From ANME-2 cluster archaeon (GTDB lineage Archaea; Halobacteriota; Methanosarcinia; Methanosarcinales; Methanocomedenaceae), in the NCBI GenBank assembly GCA_014237145.1, contig JAAXOC010000025.1:1-51176 (forward strand): 51,176 nucleotides of DNA, given 5' to 3'. This document shows, piece after piece, positions 14,480 to 22,278 of this stretch. The position numbers and the translations under genes are program-made. The notes under the pieces were generated by a model. It was given only the letters and a program-made list of their open reading frames with translations, searched no databases and was not told the origin of the DNA. Each line of letters opens with the position of its first letter. Within the stretch, counting starts at the first letter, position 1.

Positions 14480-16612
14480 ATGAATATGCACCAAACACTC
14501 CAGAAATACTTTGGCTATACAGAATTTCGTCTGCATCAGGAAGACATTATCAGGGATGTACTGGATAAAAAAGACACTTTTGTGTTAATGCCTACCGGCG
14601 GCGGGAAATCGTTATGTTACCAGCTTCCTGCACTCCTGATGGAAGGCCTGAGTGTGGTCATCTCACCGCTGATCTCGCTAATGAAGGACCAGGTGGACAG
14701 TTTGAGATCAAATGGCATAGCAGCCGCATATCTCAATAGCACCCAGTCAATTGCAAAAGCAGAAGAAATTACAACTGCGATCATGGATGGACAGATCAAG
14801 ATCCTTTATATGGCACCTGAGCGGCTTTTAATGTCCCAGACCCTTAAATTATTGGAGGATGCTAAGGTCAGCCTCTTCGCTGTTGATGAGGCACACTGCA
14901 TCTCTGAATGGGGCCATGATTTCAGGCCAGAGTACAGGAGGATCAGGACATTGAGGTCAAGATTCCCAAACGTTCCCATAATTGCCCTGACGGCAACAGC
15001 CACTACAAAAGTACAGGAGGATATCACAGGCCAGCTAAACCTGGCTGGCTGCAATACCTATATGGCAAGCTTTGATAGGCCCAACCTTCTCTACCAGGTC
15101 TGGCCCAAGCAGGATGCGTACGCTCAATTACTCAGGTATCTGGGAAAGTCCAGGGGCAATTCCGGTATAATCTATTGCCAGAGCCGGAATACCGTGGATA
15201 CACTAACAAAAAAGCTCCAACGAAGCGCGTTCAGGGCCCTGCCATACCATGCCGGCCTCTCTGACATCCAGCGGTCCAGGAACCAGGAAAGTTTCATAAA
15301 AGACGATACCGACATCATTGTTGCCACTATTGCCTTCGGTATGGGGATCGATAAGCCCAATGTGCGTTTTGTCATACATTATGACCTGCCCAGGAACCTT
15401 GAGGGCTACTACCAGGAAACCGGGAGGGGAGGACGGGATGGATTGGCTTGTGACTGCATCCTGTTCTTTAGCCATGGGGACCGTCATAAGATAGAGTATT
15501 TCATTAACAAGAAGAACAGCAAAAAGGAGCAGGACATTGCATTGGCCCAGCTCAGGGCAATGACAGATTACTGCGAGAGCAGTACCTGCCGTCGTGGTGT
15601 ATTGCTAAGATATTTTGGTGAGGATATGGGTGGAAAAAATTGTGGGAAGTGTGATATCTGCATCTCACCCAGGGAAACCTTTGACGGCACTAAAGCCGCA
15701 CAAAAGCTTCTGGTATGTGTGGAAGAACTTGACCAGCGATTCGGAATGAATCATGTGATCGATGTCCTGATCGGTTCAAAGAATAAGAGAATAATTACTA
15801 AAGGCCATAACCTTCTGAAAAGTCATGGAGCAGGGTGCGATTATTCCAAAACACAGTGGCAGGTCATTGCCAGGGAAATGATACAGAAGGGGGTGTTACG
15901 TGTTGAGGGTATCAGGTATCCGTTACTGACCTTGAACCATGATAGCAGGGAAATACTGGATGGAAACCAGGCGATTAGCTTAGTAAAACCAACAGAAGAG
16001 AGGCAGATAATACACAAGCAAGAGAATATATCTGCTGAAACCGGATTATTCGACAGGTTAAAACGGCTCAGGAAAACACTGGCTGACAAGAAGAACCTGC
16101 CACCATATATCATATTTTCAGATGCGAGCCTGGAACAGATGGCTTCGAACTTACCCGGGACACACCAGGAATTCCTGGACATAACAGGTGTGGGGGAGAA
16201 TAAATTGAAAAAATATGGTGATGCATTCTTAGCTGAAATTGAAGATCATACTGCAGGAAAGCCTGTGCAAAGCCTGAAATTACCCAAGGGTGTACATGGC
16301 AGGTTATCTGCTACACAGCAGGAGACTCTTGACCTTCACAGGCAGGGTTTGACTATCCAGCAGATCGCCAACACCAGGAACCTTTCTGCCAGTACCATTA
16401 TCACACATATAGAGAAACTGATCCTGGCAAGCGAGATCGATTCAATAGATCAGTGGGTAGATACATACAAGCAGCAAGCTATCCAGAAGGCAATATCAGA
16501 TGTTGGACCCGAATACCTGTCCCCTATCAAGGAGAAATTGGGCGATGATTGTATGTATAATGAGATTAAACTTGTGCGGGCTACTGTAATGGCAGCCGCA
16601 TGCCAGGTTTAG
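14480..16612 (+). CDS. recQ: RecQ-family DNA helicase
   Basis: 710 residues. Motif 0 FRLHQ, Walker A PTGGGKS (~residues 39-45), DEAH box AVDEAHCISEWGHDFRPEYR, motif III ALTATAT, and motif VI QETGRGGRDG are intact, so it should be a 3'-5' DNA helicase acting in recombination and fork repair. The zinc site is present (C-RRGVLLRYFGE-...C-GKCDIC, ~residues 373-393), then a winged helix. An HRDC-like helical region follows (~530-580), with FLDITGVGENKLKKYG. The C-terminal ~90 residues contain a second helix-turn-helix-like part (QQETLDLHRQGLTIQQIA), as in Bacillus-type long RecQ. ATG at 14480 or 14486. Confidence 0.93.
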   Translation: MNMHQTLQKYFGYTEFRLHQEDIIRDVLDKKDTFVLMPTGGGKSLCYQLPALLMEGLSVVISPLISLMKDQVDSLRSNGIAAAYLNSTQSIAKAEEITTAIMDGQIKILYMAPERLLMSQTLKLLEDAKVSLFAVDEAHCISEWGHDFRPEYRRIRTLRSRFPNVPIIALTATATTKVQEDITGQLNLAGCNTYMASFDRPNLLYQVWPKQDAYAQLLRYLGKSRGNSGIIYCQSRNTVDTLTKKLQRSAFRALPYHAGLSDIQRSRNQESFIKDDTDIIVATIAFGMGIDKPNVRFVIHYDLPRNLEGYYQETGRGGRDGLACDCILFFSHGDRHKIEYFINKKNSKKEQDIALAQLRAMTDYCESSTCRRGVLLRYFGEDMGGKNCGKCDICISPRETFDGTKAAQKLLVCVEELDQRFGMNHVIDVLIGSKNKRIITKGHNLLKSHGAGCDYSKTQWQVIAREMIQKGVLRVEGIRYPLLTLNHDSREILDGNQAISLVKPTEERQIIHKQENISAETGLFDRLKRLRKTLADKKNLPPYIIFSDASLEQMASNLPGTHQEFLDITGVGENKLKKYGDAFLAEIEDHTAGKPVQSLKLPKGVHGRLSATQQETLDLHRQGLTIQQIANTRNLSASTIITHIEKLILASEIDSIDQWVDTYKQQAIQKAISDVGPEYLSPIKEKLGDDCMYNEIKLVRATVMAAACQV

Positions 16613-16626
16613 GTTATTGGAGTATC

Positions 16627-16923
16627 TCAATTCTTAATTTCTGTTTTTCCCAGGAATCTGTCTGCTGTTTTGGCCCCGCCGAACACATCCTCTCGCTGCC
16701 CCTTCTTATTAATGAACATTCCTATCAACACCAGTATCAGACCAATTTCAGGATTGACCTGCACAACGACTCCTCCCAGCAGCACCAAAAACATTGCAGC
16801 CATGCCCTTCATTGCACCTTTCCGGTATGATTCCAGTTTTGTGCGCCTGAATATGCGAATATCCCGCAGGGTTAAAAACGCCACCACTACAAAGGCCGCC
16901 ACAGAGATGGCAAAATAATACAT
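16627..16923 (-). CDS. Small membrane protein downstream of HARP
   Basis: 98 residues. Two or three hydrophobic helices (about 3-18, 41-55, 60-73) with a basic loop (RDIRIFRRTKLESYRKGAMKG) between the first and second, and a charged soluble tail ending KTEIKN. The family is not recognised. It begins 3 nt after the HARP stop on the same strand, so the two are almost certainly one transcript. A membrane partner for an RNA-processing enzyme would be unusual; it may only be co-transcribed. Confidence 0.7.
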   Translation of the reverse strand: MYYFAISVAAFVVVAFLTLRDIRIFRRTKLESYRKGAMKGMAAMFLVLLGGVVVQVNPEIGLILVLIGMFINKKGQREDVFGGAKTADRFLGKTEIKN

Positions 16924-16926
16924 GTT

Positions 16927-17607
16927 TCACACCTTTATCTTATGCTGCAGGTATTCCTTGATCATGGCAGGGAAGGACTTTGCTTCTACAAACCTTAATC
17001 CCAGTTGTTCCGCCCATTTCTGCACACCCATATCCGATGCCACTACAGCCGCATCAAGTTCTTTGGCCAGCAGCAACACATCAATATCAGGGCCGCTGTC
17101 AAGGATACCGTATCTGAGGGCTGTGCGGTATTTATCCCTGAACTTTCTCACAACACTACCAATGACATCACGTTCAATTTCTATCTCGATATTTTTTTTA
17201 TCCTGTGCCCTGGATGTGAGAAATAAGCAGTCGGTAGCAGCTTCCCAGATGGCATCCTCTGCAACTGTCATACCTTTGTTGATACGGCTTCGCATGTAAT
17301 CCACGTATTCATAGAATATCTTTGAAGGTATCTTTACCTCGTAGCGGTCCGGCGTTTTTTTAACCAGCCAGGTATCGATCTTGGCGATCACTTCATCCTC
17401 GCAGCCATTGTTCTTGATAAAACCACACAGTTCATTATAGACAGACGGGTAGGGTATATAACAACTGAGCTCGTATGATAATCTGGCCTCTGCAATAATA
17501 TCCATGATGCTGTTAACCCCTTCACATAGGGTCTTGTACCCTTCCTTCTCCCTGGTTGCAGAGTCTGTCAATGCACTGGTATCAAGCACAAATCGCTGTC
17601 GTAACAT
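16927..17607 (-). CDS. Protein-only RNase P, HARP type (RNA ligase partner, MJ0950 family)
   Basis: 226 residues of the PIN-domain family known as RNA ligase partner protein or homologue of Aquifex RNase [11 protein letters not shown] (residues 6-15) holds the first acidic residue. [30 protein letters not shown] and [18 protein letters not shown] give the helical protruding part that forms the oligomer. [31 protein letters not shown] carries the remaining metal-binding aspartates. HARPs cleave the 5' leader from pre-tRNA without RNA. In archaea with the RNA-based enzyme it is a second activity and usually dispensable. Start ATG at 17607; divergent from fdhD. Confidence 0.9.
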   Translation of the reverse strand: MLRQRFVLDTSALTDSATREKEGYKTLCEGVNSIMDIIAEARLSYELSCYIPYPSVYNELCGFIKNNGCEDEVIAKIDTWLVKKTPDRYEVKIPSKIFYEYVDYMRSRINKGMTVAEDAIWEAATDCLFLTSRAQDKKNIEIEIERDVIGSVVRKFRDKYRTALRYGILDSGPDIDVLLLAKELDAAVVASDMGVQKWAEQLGLRFVEAKSFPAMIKEYLQHKIKV

Positions 17608-17822
17608 AATAGAACACTCAATAACATATTGACAGTTGTAGATACTAAAGTTTTGCTATATGAATTGCCTGTCTTTCAAAAATATTTGTTCATGTATTCA
17701 AAATATGTGATATCTTTCCTTATACGATGCTTTTTTGTCATATTCACTTTTATAGTCAATCATTGTTAAATAAGGATACATAAATATAGCAGTTCAATTC
17801 TGTACATTTTGGAATAGGTGCT

Positions 17823-18575
17823 ATGTATAAGCAGGAATATGAAACAGTCGAGATCATTAACAATAATGCTCGTTCTTCAAGTTTTACTGCGGCGGTAGAA
17901 GAAACTGTGGAACTGTATGTGAATAATGCGCGTATAGCTTCCATATTAACATCTCCAGGAAAGCTTGAACAACTGTCGGTTGGATATCTTGTATGTGAGG
18001 GTTTTGTCGGTGCTGCATCTGACATCCAGGATGTCAGGATTGATAGCGAAAACAGGATTTATGCTGAAATCACCCAAAACGACCATTTCGATATGGGGTT
18101 TGAGATCCGCTCATCCGGATGCATGAGTGTTAACCGGAAGAATAATGAGGATGTTAAGGTGGAATCAGATATTCATTTCCATCCTGACATCATTCAAGGT
18201 TCGCTTCACTACCTGGAATCTGAAATATACCGGCAGACCCGGGGCACCCATGCCGCTTGTATTATTGACAGGCAAGGTGGTTGTATTGCCTATGCCATTG
18301 ATGTGGGGCGGCATAATGCTGTGGATAAGGCTATCGGACAGGCATTAATGGACGGTTTCAATCCGGGTGAGCACTTTATCCTGTCTACAGGACGACAGCC
18401 GGCTGGTATGGTAATGAAAGCAGCACGGGTAGGTATACCCATGGTGGTGACAAAGGCTGCACCCTTAAATAGTGGTATTGAGACTGCAAGGCGCACAGGT
18501 ATCTGCCTTGTGGGGTTAGCAACTCCAGGTAGTATGATGGTTTTTTCGAATCAATGGCGTATTGGTGGGTGTTGA
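17823..18575 (+). CDS. fdhD: FdhD-family formate dehydrogenase accessory sulfurtransferase
   Basis: 250 residues. FdhD takes sulfur from a cysteine desulfurase and passes it to the Mo/W-bis-PGD cofactor of formate dehydrogenase. Recognisable blocks are LSVGYLVCEGFV, IRSSGCMS, HAACIIDRQG, DVGRHNAVDKAIG, LSTGRQPAGMVMKAARVGIPMVVTKAAP and GICLVGLATPGSMMVF. The catalytic loop has one Cys (SSGCMS), where bacterial FdhD has CxxC; single-Cys forms occur in the family to my knowledge. No formate dehydrogenase gene lies in the window. GGTG lies just before the ATG, and ATAAATATAG near 17780 is a likely TATA box. Confidence 0.9.
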   Translation: MYKQEYETVEIINNNARSSSFTAAVEETVELYVNNARIASILTSPGKLEQLSVGYLVCEGFVGAASDIQDVRIDSENRIYAEITQNDHFDMGFEIRSSGCMSVNRKNNEDVKVESDIHFHPDIIQGSLHYLESEIYRQTRGTHAACIIDRQGGCIAYAIDVGRHNAVDKAIGQALMDGFNPGEHFILSTGRQPAGMVMKAARVGIPMVVTKAAPLNSGIETARRTGICLVGLATPGSMMVFSNQWRIGGC

Positions 18576-18605
18576 ACTGGAGAATTTGGGCAGTGTCCTG
18601 ACTTT

Positions 18606-18800
18606 TTAATGGATTTCCTTAACTCTTCCAACCCGGCCATCTTCTAATTTGACTTTTATTCCATGTGGATGATGTGAAGACTTAGTTAATATTTTTTTTA
18701 CAATACCTTGGGTTATTTTCCCGCTCCTTTGATCTTGTTTTAAAATAATACCCACATTTGATCCTGGTCTTATGTTTTTTCTGGTATTGCTTTCGTTCAT
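18606..18800 (-). CDS. YwbE-family protein (DUF2196), with an open zinc-ribbon extension upstream
   Basis: 64 residues from the ATG at 18800: IRPGSNVGIILKQDQRSGKITQG followed by VKKIL and HPHGIKVKLEDGRVGRVKEI, the whole YwbE/DUF2196 domain, an SH3-like small barrel of unknown role. The frame continues upstream without a stop to 18893 and encodes CGFC (18846-18857) and CKDC (18810-18821), a plausible zinc ribbon ending just before this start. The only start-like codons there are GTG at 18806 and a rare ATT at 18878. Either translation starts unusually early or the zinc-ribbon part has lost its start codon. Confidence 0.8.
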   Translation of the reverse strand: MNESNTRKNIRPGSNVGIILKQDQRSGKITQGIVKKILTKSSHHPHGIKVKLEDGRVGRVKEIH

Positions 18801-18936
18801 GATCACACCGCAGTCTTTACATTGTTGAGCTACTCTGCCATCTTGACAGAATCCACATTCAGTTTTTTGTGATAAAATATAATATTTTTCCTATCATAAA
18901 CGTGGTCGGAAGATAAGAGTATAACAAAATTTTAAG

Positions 18937-19008
18937 TGCACCGACCGGGATTCGAACCCGGGTAGTGGGCTTGGAAGGCCCAAGTCATAGCCGCTAGACC
19001 ATCGGTGC
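18937..19008 (-). tRNA. tRNA-Gly(UCC)
   Basis: 72 nt folding as a full cloverleaf. The acceptor stem pairs GCACCGA with TCGGTGC, followed by discriminator A. The D arm contains AGCGG, the anticodon stem is TGGGC/GCCCA with loop CTTCCAA giving anticodon UCC, and the T arm is CCGGG-TTCGAAT-CCCGG. CCA is not encoded and no intron is present. It decodes GGA (and probably GGG) glycine codons. CTATACAT on the minus strand ~20-25 nt upstream may be its TATA element. Confidence 0.95.
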
Positions 19009-19398
19009 ACAATGGAATTGTACTTCATGTATAGTCTTATTCGATTTAATTGTTGCGGATGTTTTAGTATCTTCGAATAACTATATAATTTTATTTCATT
19101 TAGCACCATCTTTTTACTCGAATTTTTAAACAATCAGACCATGCACGGATCATACTAATTTTTAAATAATTCGTATGCCCAAAAGATATCTAATAAAAAA
19201 TGTAGAGATACAAGCACAAAATTATGAATAGTTTTAATTTTTTATTGTCAGTTTCAATTTCTGTTTGCAAAATTGAATAAATAAAATTCAGAGAACTGGA
19301 AAGACTGGATATATCTTATTTTAGACCTGTAGAATGATCAATAACAAGGAATAAGTCCTTAGACTGCTAAAATCAATCTGGATCGATTATGTCAATGA
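19009..19398. other. AT-rich gene-free stretch
   Basis: Between the tRNA and the broken protease I see no gene, repeat or clear signal beyond the possible tRNA promoter next to 19030. Composition is markedly AT-rich. Confidence 0.5.
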
Positions 19399-19908
19399 CT
19401 ATAAATATCTTGGTTTTCGATGGTGGTTCAGATAAATAAAGAACATTTTATCCACCATCCCACTGTACCCATGGATGTGAGCTCCAGGTCCTTCAGCTCT
19501 TTCCAGGGATTCCGATATTTCAGGAATAATTAGCCGATCTTTTGGATTATGATCGTGTGCAACTCCCATAAATGAAGCACCGTGTCCACAAATTGTAAGC
19601 ATATAATTATCAGCTTCACAATTTTCTGTTGCATAATTTAATAAATCCAAAAGTGTTTCCGGGTCACCCATATTTCTGGCAGCCGGGTATCCCTCTTTCA
19701 TCACCCTTGTATTACTTTCAGTTAAATGATCCCAGTCCAGATAATAAAGTTCTGCCTAACCAGTACTTAATTTATCGAACATGACAACTATGCTAACATC
19801 AGAGAGGTCTACCTCATCAAGAAAGCCCAGATTAGTTTCCATTGCGGCTTCCATACAGTTGTGGTTTTCGCCAGACATAAAAAACACACATGTCCATTTT
19901 TTTCTCAA
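19399..19908 (-). pseudogene. C11 (clostripain-like) cysteine protease, broken
   Basis: On the minus strand the frame from about 19908 gives KKWTCVFFMSGENHNCMEAAMETN, VSIVVMFDKL and STG. There is then a TAG at 19755-19757, followed by AELYYLDWD, MGDPETLLDLLNYATENCEADN and YMLTICGHGAS. KWTxMVYMAxDN, NMGDPETL and the catalytic His in GHGAS are hallmarks of peptidase family C11. The TAG lies where C11 proteins usually have the Trp of GxW. The frame ends after ~100 more residues, before the catalytic Cys region is recognisable, and there is no signal peptide or good start. Both point mutation and truncation are therefore evident. Pyrrolysine at the TAG is possible in principle but does not explain the lost C-terminus. 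Confidence 0.75.
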
Positions 19909-20257
19909 ACTATGGTATTTAAAATTTTAGGTCTGAAAACATGACCAGTACTTGAAAAGATGCAGGTTTTAGGAAGAATTGCTACACATATACACATAGT
20001 TACTAAAGATGTCGAAATCCAGGTTCTAATTAATAATTGCTTAATTGAGATGAAATATGGCTGAATTGTATAATGTAAATTAGTTTTGGGACAGCTTGTA
20101 TTGTAAAGTTTATTATATCTATTTGCTTTGACTTTTTACAATAGGTGATTTTTTATTTACTAATATTATAAAAATATAACGCTAAAATATTATAAAAATA
20201 ATTAAATAAGATGATTACTTTTACATAGTCATAAATTTTTAGTTGAAAAGAGATTAA
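19909..20257. other. AT-rich gene-free stretch
   Basis: No gene is seen. Several A/T runs (for instance around 20145-20215) could be promoter material, but nothing specific can be called. The 123-bp repeat follows. Confidence 0.4.
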
Positions 20258-20380
20258 TTTTTATAGAATGTGGTTGTTGCTGGTGGTATGGAGTATAATG
20301 GTAAATACGGACAAGATGCAAAATCAGTATGTAGAGCATTATTTACAGGCCTGGGAATTAATTCCGGGGTATAGGTGACT
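20258..20380 (+). repeat. 123-bp dispersed repeat, copy 1
   Basis: Matches 24724-24846 over its whole 123-base length: TTTTTATAG(A/G)ATGTGG..., ACGGACAAGATG(C/G)AAAATCA, and the GGAAATTAATTCC-like palindrome, ending in GTGACT. Its end overlaps the leader of the subtilase. Confidence 0.75.
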
Positions 20381-20401
20381 CATAAAGGGAGTATTGATAG
20401 A

Positions 20402-21841
20402 ATGAAAAGAAAATATGTAATTGCTATAGCAGTTTTGGCAATCGTGAGCGTAGCAATAGGCTCCGCTGCAGCGACATCGCCAACTCCACCATCAGATCGA
20501 ACTTTGTTGAGTTACCCTAATGAAATATATTTACCTGACGATTACCCCGCCGAAACACCAAACTTCGCAGATTTCCCCCCGGACTTAAGTAATGGTACAT
20601 TGGCTTGGGACCTTGACATATTTGATGTTGAGAAAACAGAGTATGACGGGGAAGGCATTTACGTTGCAGTGCTAGACACCGGACTCGTTGCAAATTGAAG
20701 AAATTACTTCCCAGAGGAGAGGATTGCTACAAAGTACGGCATAGGCTTCTGTGAAAACGTCCGCAAAGACAAAAAAACAGACGAACTTATATACAGTGGC
20801 ACTGTGCATCGAACAACGTTCCTTGGAAAACTTGGTCATGGCACCCACATAACCAGCACGATAATAGGATACAGTTATTATGGAGAACATATTAGAGGAG
20901 TTGCTCCTAAGGTAAAGATAATTCCTGTGAAGGTTCTAAACACTTATGAAAGCTTAGACGGAAAGGTATACGGAACCGATCTAATGGTTGCTGCGGGCAT
21001 CAACTACATCGCTGACCTGGCAGAAAGCGAAGATATCAAGATTGTCATAAGCCTGAGCCTCGGTGATACTGAACCAAGTCAATCAATAAAGGATGCAATT
21101 AATCACGCAATAAAGAACGGAGTAATTGTTGTGGCAGCTGCCGGAAACAATGGCAAACCCATGGGGTGGCCAGCTGATCCTGACACATGGTTCTTATACT
21201 GGCCTGGTGCATATCCAGAAGTTATATGTGTCGGTTCAAGCGGCTGGGGTATGGGAGTAGATGAGGATGGATATCCCAAATATCCTGGAACTGGTGAATG
21301 GAAACCATGGCCGCAAATACCGCAAGCATGGTGGCACCAAGACGTTGCTGAAAACATAACAGACGAAATATCATACATTTCCTTTTTCAGTAGCAGAGAG
21401 TATGTCAATCCTGCTTTCCCATACGAAGATGTAAAATTGGACGTTGTAGCTCCCGGAAGCTGGATTCTCGGTCCATATCCATATCCAGGTAACTCCGGAT
21501 ATCGGCATATTCCCTGGTGGGCTCAAGGTAGTCCTTGGAATCCAAATGCACCACCACCAAACTACTGGTATTGTGGCGGCACAAGTATGGCAACTCCCCA
21601 CGTATCTGGAGTCGTAGCCCTGATGCTAGAGAAAGACCCAACCTTGACGCAGAAAGATGTCGAAGATATCCTCAAAAATACATCAACACCCCTGCCTACG
21701 GCAATGCTTGAATCTCCATTTGCCTTCAACTATGTCCGATGGCCATGTGGAGGAATCTATCCGTTCTGCTGGGCCGCAGATGCAACTGGAGCGGGCATAA
21801 TACAAGCAGACGAAGCAATCGCAACGATACCGACCCCATAG
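20402..21841 (+). pseudogene. Secreted subtilase (S8 family), interrupted by one in-frame TGA
   Basis: 480 codons including the internal stop. The ATG at 20402 has GGGAG ~10 nt upstream, then a signal peptide ending SAAA. The catalytic Asp is in YVAVLDTG, followed by LVAN and TGA at 20696-20698. The frame continues without shift: RNYFPEERIATKYG, catalytic His in GHGTHITS, oxyanion Asn in AAGNNG, catalytic Ser in GGTSMATPHVSGVVALML. Everything except that codon looks functional; a Trp (TGG) at this place would restore the enzyme. Genes around end normally in TGA, so general recoding is excluded. This is either a very recent pseudogene, a sequencing error or local readthrough. Some annotations may list only 20804-21841. 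Confidence 0.85.
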
Positions 21842-21864
21842 AAGTAAAGTTTAGTAATAACATA

Positions 21865-21893
21865 GGAGGGAAATAACCCTCCAACCTTTTTTT
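21865..21893 (+). terminator. Hairpin and T-run after the subtilase
   Basis: GGAGGG and CCCTCC form a six-pair stem with a six-base loop, and seven T follow a few bases later. It lies 24 nt after the subtilase stop. Confidence 0.65.
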
Positions 21894-21922
21894 CGTGATA
21901 TATTTATTTTTGTATGGTTCTT

Positions 21923-22081
21923 TCAGTAGCCAACACTTTTTGGTGTTACAGCGTCACCAAACAGTTTGGTCATGTCTTCAAGTAATTGAAAACCAGAAGC
22001 AGATGACGTATCAACAAGTATCATCAACATATAAGTGCTGCATTGGTTCTTCTTATTCATAATCAACAGCGGTATACACAT
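21923..22081 (-). CDS. Possible small or remnant gene (52 codons)
   Basis: A minus-strand frame with ATG at 22081 ends in DTSSASGFQLLEDMTKLFGDA-VTPKSVGY, which looks protein-like in its second half. The N-terminal part is hydrophobic with no ribosome site. It may be the 3' end of a decayed gene. The rest of 21894-22278 holds nothing that I can support; a plus-strand frame at 22035-22265 lacks family resemblance. Confidence 0.2.
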   Translation of the reverse strand: MCIPLLIMNKKNQCSTYMLMILVDTSSASGFQLLEDMTKLFGDAVTPKSVGY

Positions 22082-22278
22082 AACAGTAAAAATGTCAGCT
22101 ACTGAGGTAGTATTTATGAAAAATGGAAGCGACGCTCATTCAACACAGTTCTACCGAGACTACGTCGTAAAGCAACACGGGTTATGCCCGTTCCCCTTTA
22201 ATCAATATTATTCATTGAGCATGAGATTTAATGCCCAGTTTTTCAGGCCGGGATCAGTGACTTAAAACGTTTTTTATC

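Noticed and set aside
20696-20698. TGA decoded as Trp or selenocysteine in the subtilase
   Set aside because: Many intact genes here end in TGA, so TGA is a normal stop. A Cys/Sec is not expected at this place and no obvious SECIS-like structure was noticed, so nonsense mutation is simpler.
22035-22265. 76-codon plus-strand frame upstream of the DUF3160 gene
   Set aside because: No ribosome site, no recognisable domain; the minus strand in part of this gap is at least as protein-like.
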